A stretch of 12,994 nt of DNA. Source: an uncultured Clostridium sp. Lineage in GTDB: Bacteria; Bacillota_A; Clostridia; TANB77; CAG-508. Both the position numbers and the translations under genes were made by a program. Below the pieces are notes generated by a model, which searched no databases, was not told where the DNA came from, and worked only from the letters and a program-made list of their open reading frames with translations. Shown piece by piece: positions 1 to 6,235 of this stretch. The DNA lies in the NCBI GenBank assembly GCA_947244675.1, contig CAMXLV010000041.1, positions 1-12,994 of the forward strand, written 5' to 3'. Numbering within the stretch: position 1 is the first letter of the stretch; each line of letters opens with the position of its first letter.

Positions 1-442
1 TCTTCTAATTACTCTTTTTTTTTCTTCTTTTTTGCCCCATCTTTTTTCAGCACTTTTCTTTCCTGCCTCACTTCTTTTTTCTCTAACATTTTCCATCTTA
101 TACATTCTGTTTAGTAAACTTTCAGACCAGAAATATGTTCCATCTGTATTAAATAGTCCGTTCCCTTGTGAACTTTCTCTATATTCGTTAATACAGTCAT
201 CAATAAACTTTTGCACATCTATTTTTGTATGTGTCTGCATCTGTATTGCTCTATATGTTGTTTTGTCTAGTGATAACTTATATGTTGTTTCGTTTCTTAA
301 CATTTCTATTATTGCCCAATATAAACCGTATCCGTTCTAATTCATAGTCGCATCTCATTGATAATATTTTAGGATCTGAGAGTGCGTTCGAATCATGACT
401 AAAGTAATATGTATCTTTACTTTTTTTCGTATTGTCTTTCAT
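1..442 (-). pseudogene. DUF4373 (Lin1244/Lin1753-like) phage replication-module protein, frameshifted and cut by the window edge
   Basis: Translation from the ATG at 442 gives MKDNTKKSKDTYYFSHDSNA followed by LSDPKILSMRCDYELE, then runs out of frame to a stop at 278. Shifting one base at position 334 restores an open frame of 111 codons to the window edge, beginning GYGLYWAIIEMLRNE and including YFWSESLLNRMYKM and EKRSEAGKKSAEKRWG. Joined, the two parts match the usual DUF4373 layout (YYFSHDxxAxxDPKI, then EGYGxYWxIIEML). That family is an N-terminal DNA-binding-type domain of phage replication proteins, often followed by a DnaD-like region. The start has a good site (AAAGGAGA) and overlaps the previous gene by 26 bases. 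The extra C at 334 either inactivates the gene or is a sequencing error. Family identity is fairly sure; the functional state is not. Confidence 0.8.
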
Positions 443-605
443 TTTCAACACTCTCCTTTCCCTTTAAAATATCATCTATTGTTATTTGTCTTTTTTTATA
501 GAAATCTTGTAGTAGTTTTTGTTCACAAGTTGGTCCATATCCTTTTTTTATGCTTTTCTTATTTTTTAGTTTTCTTCCACACCTTTGGCATACTACAGTT
601 TCCAT
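417..605 (-). CDS. Small DUF6011-like zinc-binding phage protein
   Basis: This 62-residue protein begins METVVCQRCGRKLKNKKSIK and continues GYGPTCEQK. The CxxCGRxLK...S...GYGPxC pattern is typical of DUF6011-type small phage proteins, which probably bind one zinc ion. The remaining 30 residues are basic and helical (FYKKRQITIDDILKGK). The ATG at 605 follows an AAGAGGT site 12 bases after the recT stop, so it is co-transcribed with recT. Its 3' end overlaps the DUF4373 start, suggesting translational coupling. No enzyme function can be assigned; nucleic-acid binding is inferred from the zinc knuckle and context. Confidence 0.8.
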   Translation of the reverse strand: METVVCQRCGRKLKNKKSIKKGYGPTCEQKLLQDFYKKRQITIDDILKGKESVENERQYEKK

Positions 606-616
606 ATTTGTACCTC

Positions 617-1612
617 TTATTGTTTAAAGAAATCATCTACATCGTTATTGTTGTCATCATACATATTTGTTTCTTCTGGTTGTTGTTCTGGCTCTGGTAC
701 ACTTTTTTCATTTGTAGTAATTTCTTCTTGACTTTCTTGGTTATTTTCTTCTAGTTGTTGTGTTTCATTATTACTTATATCTGCCTCTTCACTATTTTCT
801 ATGTAATTATAATTTCCATCTTCTTTTATTTCTGCCATATCCTTTTCAAATGCCTCTTGCATTTCAATACTCATAATTCCCCATTTACTTATTAATTGCC
901 TCAACATTGTTTTGTAGGCCATACCGTCAAAATCTTTATACCAGAAACTACTATACTTCCATAAGTCTTTTTGTGGTATTTTTCCTGCTTGTAGTTTTTC
1001 GTAAGATTCCTTATTAAATGCTTTTGAATATTTATCTGCATGTAGTAACATTTTTTTCTTAGTCCAATACATGGTTTTCCTAAATCCATTTAGATATTCA
1101 AACATTGCATAATATCCAACTGTTGGTGTTTCCTCTCTTACTTCGTCATCTTCTATTAAATTTACTTGTATTGTTTCATTTAATGGATCATACTTAATTA
1201 GTTCGCCTTCTTTTATTGCTAATACATTTATTGTTTTATATACTCCTGTTCTTTCTGCTAATTGAATATATCCTTTGTACCCTATTTGGAATTGTGCTAC
1301 TTTTATTACAATTTCTTTTCCGTTTGCATCATAAGATTTCTTATTAAATGGGACCATATAATATTGTCCTAATTGAGGGCTTGGGCTTAATTTTAATGCC
1401 TCTCCTAAAAATGCTGCAGATATTATTGAACTATGCTCACATTCTTGTAATGTTGGATTTGTACTTACTGCACTTAATATACTTGTAATAAATCTTTGAC
1501 CGTTTGCACCTCCAACTGTTTCATTAATCTTTCTTTTTATTGCATCTCCCATTAAAAAATTACTAAATGTCTTTTGTTCTTTTGTTTTTGTTAAACTATT
1601 ACTTACTGACAT
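617..1612 (-). CDS. recT: RecT-family single-strand DNA annealing protein
   Basis: The 331-residue product is a RecT/Bet-type annealing protein that coats single-stranded DNA made by a partner exonuclease and pairs it with a homologous strand. Recognisable RecT segments are NPTLQECEHSSIISAAFLGE (about 52-71), LGQYYMVPF (81-89), AQFQIGYKGYIQLAERTG (106-123), and the later WYKDFDGMAYKTMLRQLISKWG (about 224-245). Residues about 263-331 form a low-complexity acidic tail rich in E, N and Q, ending DVDDFFKQ, so the folded core is about 260 residues as expected. The ATG at 1612 has AAAGGAGA upstream and overlaps the previous gene by 14 bases. Two YqaJ-type exonucleases lie upstream in the same operon as candidate partners. 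Assignment is confident. Confidence 0.95.
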   Translation of the reverse strand: MSVSNSLTKTKEQKTFSNFLMGDAIKRKINETVGGANGQRFITSILSAVSTNPTLQECEHSSIISAAFLGEALKLSPSPQLGQYYMVPFNKKSYDANGKEIVIKVAQFQIGYKGYIQLAERTGVYKTINVLAIKEGELIKYDPLNETIQVNLIEDDEVREETPTVGYYAMFEYLNGFRKTMYWTKKKMLLHADKYSKAFNKESYEKLQAGKIPQKDLWKYSSFWYKDFDGMAYKTMLRQLISKWGIMSIEMQEAFEKDMAEIKEDGNYNYIENSEEADISNNETQQLEENNQESQEEITTNEKSVPEPEQQPEETNMYDDNNNDVDDFFKQ

Positions 1613-1850
1613 CTTTCTTTTCTCCTTTCTTTTTCTTATTTTCTTTCTCTAATATAGTAAGAATATCGTCAATGTCTTTCAAAACTTCTTTTTTACTTAC
1701 TTTATGCTGTCTTGTTATCATATCTATTGTTAGTCCAATTCCTACTAAAACATCTATAATTTCTGTTTTTTCTTCAATATTTACTGATACACCTTCATTG
1801 CATTTTATAAATTCTAAAAATGTTCGTTCTTGATTTTTATTTTCTGACAT
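1599..1850 (-). CDS. Hypothetical 83-residue phage protein
   Basis: I do not recognise this protein. It is small, acidic in the N-terminal half and strongly basic at the C-terminus (EKENKKKKGEKKDVSK). The middle, IDMITRQHKVSKKEVLKDID, could form a helix-turn-helix-like pair of helices, but this is weak. The ATG at 1850 has an excellent GGAGGG site that overlaps the TAG stop of the preceding gene, and its own end overlaps the recT start by 14 bases. Such tight packing supports a real, translationally coupled gene made together with RecT. A role with RecT is inferred from position only. Confidence 0.7.
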   Translation of the reverse strand: MSENKNQERTFLEFIKCNEGVSVNIEEKTEIIDVLVGIGLTIDMITRQHKVSKKEVLKDIDDILTILEKENKKKKGEKKDVSK

Positions 1851-1861
1851 TGTTATCCCTC

Positions 1862-2158
1862 CTAAAATTTATATCCACATATTTTACAGAAGTTATCCTG
1901 TGCTCCAATTTCTATATTTTCGCATCTAGGACAAACCTTTGGCTTGTCCTTCATTTTCTTTTGAGTTGCTTTTATAATATCAATTAGCATTTCTTCTGGT
2001 ACATTTATAATTGCCATGGTTTCACATACATGAATAAATGATTTTATAACCTCTTCTGTGTTTCCATCTATTGCTGCTCCATTATCTCCTGATGTTATAT
2101 GTACTTTTCCAATTTTATGATATAAGGCTTTTGCCTCATTTCCTTGTTTTATCTCCAT
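1862..2158 (-). CDS. Hypothetical phage protein with C-terminal zinc ribbon
   Basis: The product is 98 residues. A longer frame opens at 2197, but the ATG at 2158 (MEIKQGNEAKALYHKIGKVH) is chosen because TAAGGAGGAATTATTA directly precedes it and includes the stop of the upstream gene. Residues 1-70 look helical and are unassigned. The C-terminus, CPRCENIEIGAQDNFCKICG plus YKF, is a classic four-cysteine zinc ribbon (CxxC-x11-CxxC). It sits between the DUF1351 gene and the 83-residue gene in the recombination block. The fold of the tail is clear; the function is unknown. Confidence 0.78.
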   Translation of the reverse strand: MEIKQGNEAKALYHKIGKVHITSGDNGAAIDGNTEEVIKSFIHVCETMAIINVPEEMLIDIIKATQKKMKDKPKVCPRCENIEIGAQDNFCKICGYKF

Positions 2159-2171
2159 TAATAATTCCTCC

Positions 2172-3032
2172 TTAATTGTTTTTAGGTACTGGCTCAAATT
2201 TTATGTCATTTGCTTTTAAAAACTCTCTTAATGCAAACTTTTGTCTTTGTGTTACATGTACCCTAAAATCTAATATCTGTAATTCTTCACTTTCTGTTGC
2301 ATTTTCCACATTATTGGTTATATTTTGTGGACAATTTGTTATTTTTTCTTCACTTTCTGTTACTTTTTGTGTACTTTCTTCTTTTTGTTTTAATTCTTCT
2401 AGTTTTTTATTGTTTTCTATAATGGTATTTCCTTTTAGTATTGCTAAGGTTAAAACACTTGGGTTGTTTATTTGTGCAAAATACTCCATTTTTACTTGTT
2501 TGTTAATACTCTCATCTGCAAACTGTGTATCTATTACATTCATATCTGTTTTTGTTTTTGAAATAGTATGTAATATGTCCTTTTCGATTTGGTCCATTTT
2601 GTAAGTAACATTTAGCCATCTTTCATTAAATATTTTGTCGAAATCAATTAAATCCTTATACTCTCCTATATTTTCAATAAAGAAATTCATTATTTCTTTT
2701 AGTTTTTCATCTTTTAATTGCTTTTCATAATCTTTTACTTGTGTATCAATATGTGTACTTGCATCTTTTGCTAATTCAATAAGTTCATTACATTGCTTTT
2801 CAAATGGTGTAAATGGCTCTAATACTATATTTCTTACTCTTATTTTCTCATCATTTAATGCCTTTGCTAATTTATTAAAATTCGCTCTATCTGCTTTTGC
2901 CTCTTTCATTGTTTCTTCTGTATATACAATACTTTTATAGTTTTCAACTTTAGTGGTTAATTGTGCTTTTAGTTCTTCATAATTAAATTTCACAGGCTCT
3001 AATGCCTTTATTTCCTCAACTTCTAATTGCAT
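2172..3032 (-). CDS. DUF1351 phage protein of the recombination module
   Basis: The 286-residue product starts MQLEVEEIKALEPVKFNYEE and continues LKAQLTTKVENYKSIVYTEE, then KADRANFNKLAKALNDEKIR and FTPFEKQCNELIELAKDAS. This order (N/F-E-E-LK, then Y...V...E...K.ADRA.LNKL, then FEKQ) is characteristic of DUF1351, a family found beside RecT and YqaJ genes in Firmicutes phages. The family's biochemical role is not established to my knowledge. A predicted coiled region (about 210-240) separates it from a basic C-terminal segment, QRQKFALREFLKANDIKFEP, which could bind DNA or a partner. The ATG at 3032 is preferred over a TTG at 3047 because GGAGGA lies at proper distance from it. It overlaps the exonuclease gene upstream by 10 bases. 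Confidence 0.88.
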   Translation of the reverse strand: MQLEVEEIKALEPVKFNYEELKAQLTTKVENYKSIVYTEETMKEAKADRANFNKLAKALNDEKIRVRNIVLEPFTPFEKQCNELIELAKDASTHIDTQVKDYEKQLKDEKLKEIMNFFIENIGEYKDLIDFDKIFNERWLNVTYKMDQIEKDILHTISKTKTDMNVIDTQFADESINKQVKMEYFAQINNPSVLTLAILKGNTIIENNKKLEELKQKEESTQKVTESEEKITNCPQNITNNVENATESEELQILDFRVHVTQRQKFALREFLKANDIKFEPVPKNN

Positions 3033-3733
3033 ATATAATTCCTCCAATTCTTTTTAATTTCTTTTACGATTTCCATATCTCTATTATTATATGGGTTAAA
3101 CTTAGGGCTTTCATAACTTAATATACATCTCTTATACCATTCAATAGCTTTTTGCATTTCCTGTTTAATGTCAGCTTTTTCAACAGGGTATATTCGTATA
3201 TCTCTATCGTCTATTGGTATATTGTTAGGATCTGCATAGTCTTGCTCTTCTACAAAACATACCCCAAATAATATCTCATCTAATCTTGCTAATTCACAAT
3301 ATAGTTGTGCCTGGTACCAATATTCAATAGGTATTTGTTTATCCCAAAATCTTTTATTTTTTACATTGGTTGTTTTTATTTCGACAAGTGTTCTTTTCTC
3401 TTCATCAATTCCATCTACCATACCTCCAAAAATAGGATTTTCTCTAAAGTTGTCGAATTTTATCTCGTTTTTATCAAATGTTTTTATATTAAAATCGTAC
3501 ATATCTTCAATAGACTTAATAATTGGCTTTTCTAATACTTGTCCTACTTTCAAATATTTATCTGGTATTACTGGTTTGTATAATCCTGTCATTTCTGCCC
3601 ATGCACTAAATGGAGTATTGAATTTGTTAAGTCCTAAAATCGTGGCCAGTCTTGTACCTGTAATCTTTTTTTGTTTTAGTTGTTCTTTACCTTCAAGCAC
3701 TTTTATTGTTGTTTGATTTACTTGTATTTGCAT
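3023..3733 (-). CDS. YqaJ-type (lambda-exonuclease fold) PD-(D/E)XK nuclease, copy 2
   Basis: This 236-residue protein is a divergent YqaJ-like viral recombinase nuclease, expected to resect double-stranded DNA ends to give a strand for RecT. Visible elements are ITGTRLATILGLNKFNTPFS (24-43) with AWAEMTG, an acidic residue in GQVLEKPI (E68), the catalytic Asp in GGMVDG (D107), the E-I-K triad (E118, K120) and the glutamine in YWYQAQLY (Q141). All PD-(D/E)XK positions appear intact. The start has AAAGGAGGT and lies inside the preceding gene, with a 41-base overlap. DUF1351 follows immediately, the usual neighbour of a RecT partner nuclease, so this copy is probably the main RecT partner. It is quite different in sequence from the YqaJ at 5095-5724. 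Confidence 0.9.
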   Translation of the reverse strand: MQIQVNQTTIKVLEGKEQLKQKKITGTRLATILGLNKFNTPFSAWAEMTGLYKPVIPDKYLKVGQVLEKPIIKSIEDMYDFNIKTFDKNEIKFDNFRENPIFGGMVDGIDEEKRTLVEIKTTNVKNKRFWDKQIPIEYWYQAQLYCELARLDEILFGVCFVEEQDYADPNNIPIDDRDIRIYPVEKADIKQEMQKAIEWYKRCILSYESPKFNPYNNRDMEIVKEIKKNWRNYICN

Positions 3734-4109
3734 TGGTACTTACCTCCTTTGATAATATTTGTATTAATGCCTTAATTCCTCTTGCATTTTGTACTTTACC
3801 TACTATTGTTATTTTTCCTGTATATGCGTAGAATTCTACTAGCTGATTATCATATTTTCTTCTTGTATGAAAATGTCCTGTATTAATGTTTTTCAATTCA
3901 TAATTAATATTGTTATCATCTAAAATTTTCTTTGTCTGCTCTATCTTCCTTGCTCCTTGCATTTTTTGTTTTTTCTTTTGTTTTCTTCTTTGTTCTTCTT
4001 GTAAACAGTCTTCACAAGTTCGTGGAAATCCTGGCTCGTCATCATCAATATATGCTCCACATACTTGGCAACATAAACCATCTGCAATATAATCATCAAA
4101 ATAACTCAT
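3693..4109 (-). CDS. Hypothetical phage protein with N-terminal zinc finger
   Basis: The 138-residue product begins MSYFDDYIADGLCCQVCGAY and continues IDDDEPGFPRTCEDC: two CxxC pairs about 17 residues apart, a likely zinc-binding head. A charged stretch (EEQRRKQKKKQKMQGARK) follows, then a compact region of about 60 residues, KILDDNNINYELKNINTGHF to YAYTGKITIVGKVQNARGIK. The GHFHxRxxYDxxxEFYxxTGK...RGI pattern resembles the small domain seen in many phage early proteins of unknown role. The ATG at 4109 is chosen over an upstream frame start at 4139 because TAGGAGGG precedes it and includes the stop of the preceding small gene. The last 13 codons overlap the nuclease gene. Confidence 0.8.
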   Translation of the reverse strand: MSYFDDYIADGLCCQVCGAYIDDDEPGFPRTCEDCLQEEQRRKQKKKQKMQGARKIEQTKKILDDNNINYELKNINTGHFHTRRKYDNQLVEFYAYTGKITIVGKVQNARGIKALIQILSKEVSTNANTSKSNNNKSA

Positions 4110-4119
4110 GTTATCCCTC

Positions 4120-4284
4120 CTAAAATGGCAATTCATCATTGCTTGTATTTTTTGGTTTTTGACATTCTATTTCCTTTTGTAAAACATCTCTAATAATGTC
4201 TAATCTCATAACCTCTTCTTGGTGTTCTATAATTTTATTTGTTAAATTCTCTACTTCTTTTTCTAATATTTCTAACTTTTCCAT
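4120..4284 (-). CDS. 54-residue coiled-coil protein with SSB-like C-terminal tip (NDELPF)
   Basis: This short gene encodes MEKLEILEKEVENLTNKIIE, HQEEVMRLDIIRDVLQKEIE, CQKPKNTSNDELPF. Residues 1-41 have heptad-like spacing of L/I/V and should form a coiled coil. The last six residues, NDELPF, resemble the acidic, Pro-Phe-ending tip of bacterial single-stranded-DNA-binding protein (DDDIPF type), which recruits repair and replication proteins. The ATG at 4284 follows TAGGAGGTATT, whose TAG is the stop of the preceding gene; its own TAG forms part of the next gene's ribosome-binding site. The packing on both sides strongly supports a real gene. That it competes with, or stands in for, SSB is inference. 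Confidence 0.8.
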   Translation of the reverse strand: MEKLEILEKEVENLTNKIIEHQEEVMRLDIIRDVLQKEIECQKPKNTSNDELPF

Positions 4285-4292
4285 AATACCTC

Positions 4293-5078
4293 CTATAAAT
4301 ATTTTGAATATCTTTCACTAATACTACTTATCCACTCTTTATCTACTCTATTTGGATATGTGCTCCATGCTTCTTTACGTGAGTTCCACCACCATTTACG
4401 ACTTTTTAAAGCTACTATTAATGGTCTTTGTATTTTCATAGGAAATTTTATATATGCTCTATCCCCTTCAATATATGCTGTCAAATTTTCATCTTCGAAA
4501 ATTACTTCTTTTATTATCTCTTTTACTTCTCCATTAAGGGATGCTACATATAATTTAAAAATACTACTGTTTTTTCTCCATTTAAAAATAGGATAGTATT
4601 TTTCGTATAATTCAATGAATTTTTTATTATCAATATTTGCTAAACTCATAATATCTTTTGTTGGATCCAGCTTTAATTCCATAAGTCTTTCAATTCCATC
4701 AACTATATACTTTACTTTTGTTTCTTTATTATCTTCTTTTTTTGCTCTTTCTATTTGTTCTCTTAAATCATCAAACCAGTCGCAAAATTCTTTTGTATAT
4801 TTCATTACTTGGTCGCTCTTGTCTAATCTTTTTGAATTATAATTTGCTGGACCTGCTACCATCACACTAACATGCTGTGATTCATACTCTAATATTTTTG
4901 AACGTTTTGTATATAATTTGTCTAAAATTTTTTGTTTTCTAGCCTCTGATATATCCCAACTTAAAACCTCATCAACATAAGATTTATATGTACTTACTGC
5001 TATATCTCCTCTGTTACCATTAAAGCTATTACTATTGGCCAACCATACTAACCTTTCATTTAATTGTTTTATTTCCAT
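4293..5078 (-). CDS. Hypothetical 261-residue phage protein (VMVAGPANY motif)
   Basis: I cannot assign a function. Residues 1-70 are helical and charged. Residues 72-86 (VMVAGPANYNSKRLD) carry a VAGPxNYxxKR motif like that seen in some phage and plasmid accessory proteins annotated only as polyvalent-protein-associated. A helical linker with LREQIERAKKEDNKETK follows. The last 100 residues look like a beta-rich module: EVIFEDENLTAYIEGDRAYI, then RPLIVALKSRKWWWNSRKEA and W. That LK...WxWNxxxxAW run resembles the G-xxW-...-W repeats of DNA-associated accessory domains. It lies between the first YqaJ nuclease and the SSB-tip gene with almost no spacing, so a role in end processing or DNA protection is a guess from position. 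Confidence 0.75.
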   Translation of the reverse strand: MEIKQLNERLVWLANSNSFNGNRGDIAVSTYKSYVDEVLSWDISEARKQKILDKLYTKRSKILEYESQHVSVMVAGPANYNSKRLDKSDQVMKYTKEFCDWFDDLREQIERAKKEDNKETKVKYIVDGIERLMELKLDPTKDIMSLANIDNKKFIELYEKYYPIFKWRKNSSIFKLYVASLNGEVKEIIKEVIFEDENLTAYIEGDRAYIKFPMKIQRPLIVALKSRKWWWNSRKEAWSTYPNRVDKEWISSISERYSKYL

Positions 5079-5094
5079 TATTCTTTCCTTTCTT

Positions 5095-5724
5095 TTATAC
5101 TTCTGGCAAATTACATGGTGGTCGTATATCTTTTACTACGTATTCATTCCAAAATTTTATTTCTTCTTGTTCCAAATATTTGATTTCGTCGATTACCTCT
5201 TCACGTTGTATTGTATATGTTTTTCTAGCTTGATAATCTTGTTCGTGTTTTAGTTCTGCAACTAACTTTACAAATGAATATCCTGTAACATTTAAGTAGT
5301 GTAATACTTGGCAATAATAAGTGTCTGGGATTTTATCGCCTTTCCAATTATCATATTGCATACTACTTACTATTTCTGCAGTCTTTATCTCTAATACTCC
5401 CATCTCTCCTGTTTCTTTGTCTATTAATATACCGTCAAGACTTGCTATTAAAAATGGATATTTGGGATGCTTTATTATTGTATTTTCTTGATGCTTTACT
5501 TCGTATTCTGGATAATTTAATGCAAATAATTGTCGTATTGGCTCTTCTGCATGAATTCCATATTGCACACAAGGCTTGTCTGATATATCTGGGGCTTTTC
5601 TTCTTCCTGTTTTTTCTTCCCATAGTTCGGCTCTAGTTTTCCATTTACTTACTCCTAAAACTGCTGCTGCATCACTACCACCTATTCCAAATTTTCTTTC
5701 TTTTAGCCATTCTTCTCTATTCAT
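5095..5724 (-). CDS. YqaJ-type viral recombinase exonuclease, copy 1
   Basis: The 209-residue product is a typical YqaJ-family nuclease of the PD-(D/E)XK fold. It starts MNREEWLKERKFGIGGSDAA and shows the diagnostic GIGGSDAAAVLGVSKWKT (13-30) and ELWEEKTG (33-40). The catalytic set is visible: GIHAEEPIR (57-65), SLDG with D97, LEIKT with E112 and K114, and YYCQVLHYL with Q139. Length is normal for the family. Such enzymes degrade one strand of a DNA duplex end to feed a RecT-like annealing protein. The ATG at 5724 follows AAAGGAG. This is the canonical member, yet it lies five genes and nearly 3.5 kb upstream of recT, while a second nuclease sits closer. Confidence 0.93.
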   Translation of the reverse strand: MNREEWLKERKFGIGGSDAAAVLGVSKWKTRAELWEEKTGRRKAPDISDKPCVQYGIHAEEPIRQLFALNYPEYEVKHQENTIIKHPKYPFLIASLDGILIDKETGEMGVLEIKTAEIVSSMQYDNWKGDKIPDTYYCQVLHYLNVTGYSFVKLVAELKHEQDYQARKTYTIQREEVIDEIKYLEQEEIKFWNEYVVKDIRPPCNLPEV

Positions 5725-5738
5725 AAAATTGCACTCCT

Positions 5739-5891
5739 TTATTTCCCCATTTTTATAGCGAATAATTTTTCGGCATCTTCAATAGCCTCATTAAATCCAC
5801 ATTGCGAACATATTTCTGTTTTGTTATCTCGTCTTGATAATGCTCCTTTTCCTTTTGGGTATCTTTTACCACATTTAGGACATTTTGCCAT
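5739..5891 (-). CDS. Small zinc-ribbon phage protein (ALSRRDNKTEICSQCG type)
   Basis: The 50-residue product reads MAKCPKCGKRYPKGKGALSR, RDNKTEICSQCGFNEAIEDA, EKLFAIKMGK. Two CxxC pairs form a zinc ribbon, and the ALSRxDNxTxICxxCGxxEAxxDA signature is common in small early proteins of Firmicutes phages; its function is not established. The ATG at 5891 follows GGGGAGGAAAA. The stop at 5739 overlaps the AAAGGAG site of the YqaJ gene, consistent with coupled translation. A longer open frame on the same strand (5753-5947) overlaps it in another frame but lacks a site and any recognisable motif. Confidence 0.85.
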   Translation of the reverse strand: MAKCPKCGKRYPKGKGALSRRDNKTEICSQCGFNEAIEDAEKLFAIKMGK

Positions 5892-5904
5892 TTTTCCTCC
5901 CCTC

Positions 5905-5933
5905 TTGCCTCTGTCGAAAAATTGTGATACAAT
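5905..5933 (+). promoter_or_regulatory. Possible plus-strand (antisense) extended -10 promoter
   Basis: TTGCCT (5905-5910), a 17-base spacer and TACAAT (5928-5933) with TG one base upstream form a good extended -10 promoter facing right, against the early operon. No plausible plus-strand gene follows. The -10 lies in a small dyad, ATTGT-GAT-ACAAT (5921-5933). In AT-rich DNA such matches can arise by chance, so this is tentative. Confidence 0.3.
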
Positions 5934-5964
5934 AACAACAGAAACACTTGTAAAATAGTTTTTT

Positions 5965-6011
5965 TAATAGAGTTATCTAATTTGTTTGGCGACGGTTGGG
6001 TAACTCTATTA
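5965..6011. repeat. Perfect 11-bp inverted repeat spanning a stop codon
   Basis: TAATAGAGTTA (5965-5975) and TAACTCTATTA (6001-6011) are exact reverse complements separated by 25 bases. On the operon strand one arm encodes the VIEL codons near the end of the 73-residue gene, the stop codon lies in the loop, and the second arm is in the gap before the zinc-ribbon gene. No U-run follows on either strand, so it is not a standard terminator; an mRNA structure or protein site is possible. Confidence 0.6.
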
Positions 6012-6198
6012 CATTGCTTTCGCTATCATTAGGAACATATAAATATTCATCTTCATAAATTTTCATATCTTCTTCAATAATAGTTTTTGCTTTATTAATG
6101 TTATTTTCCATTAATGCTACTAATATTTCTTTGCATAAATCATATCTGTCTTTTGCTGCATTTTCTGTATCTAACATTCTTAGTTCTGAATTTGTCAT
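5977..6198 (-). CDS. Hypothetical 73-residue early phage protein
   Basis: I do not recognise this protein. It begins MTNSELRMLDTENAAKDRYD, is acidic and mostly helical, and ends in a basic VIELPNRRQTN tail. The ATG at 6198 is preferred over a GTG at 6207 because the AAAGGAG site lies ten bases from the ATG but only one base from the GTG. It is followed by an 85-base non-coding gap, unusual in this operon, and its 3' end contributes one arm of a perfect 11-bp stem. Confidence 0.65.
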   Translation of the reverse strand: MTNSELRMLDTENAAKDRYDLCKEILVALMENNINKAKTIIEEDMKIYEDEYLYVPNDSESNVIELPNRRQTN

Positions 6199-6235
6199 AT
6201 TTTTCACACTCCTTTCACTTTTATTTCCAATTTGG

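Noticed and set aside
320..345. Programmed ribosomal frameshift in the DUF4373 gene
   Set aside because: Skipping one base after GAA before CGG has no obvious slippery pairing and no clear downstream stem; a mutation or sequence error is simpler. Kept only as an alternative.
617..650. RecT C-terminus DVDDFFKQ as an SSB-like tip
   Set aside because: The Pro-Phe end is missing and two extra residues (KQ) follow; the acidic tail is common in RecT proteins.
32..754. Plus-strand frames near the left edge
   Set aside because: They are antisense to the DUF4373, DUF6011-like and recT genes and consist of F, L and S runs from T-rich DNA.
5753..5947. 64-residue minus-strand frame
   Set aside because: It overlaps the zinc-ribbon gene at 5739-5891 in a different frame; the latter has GGGGAGG and a clear two-CxxC signature.
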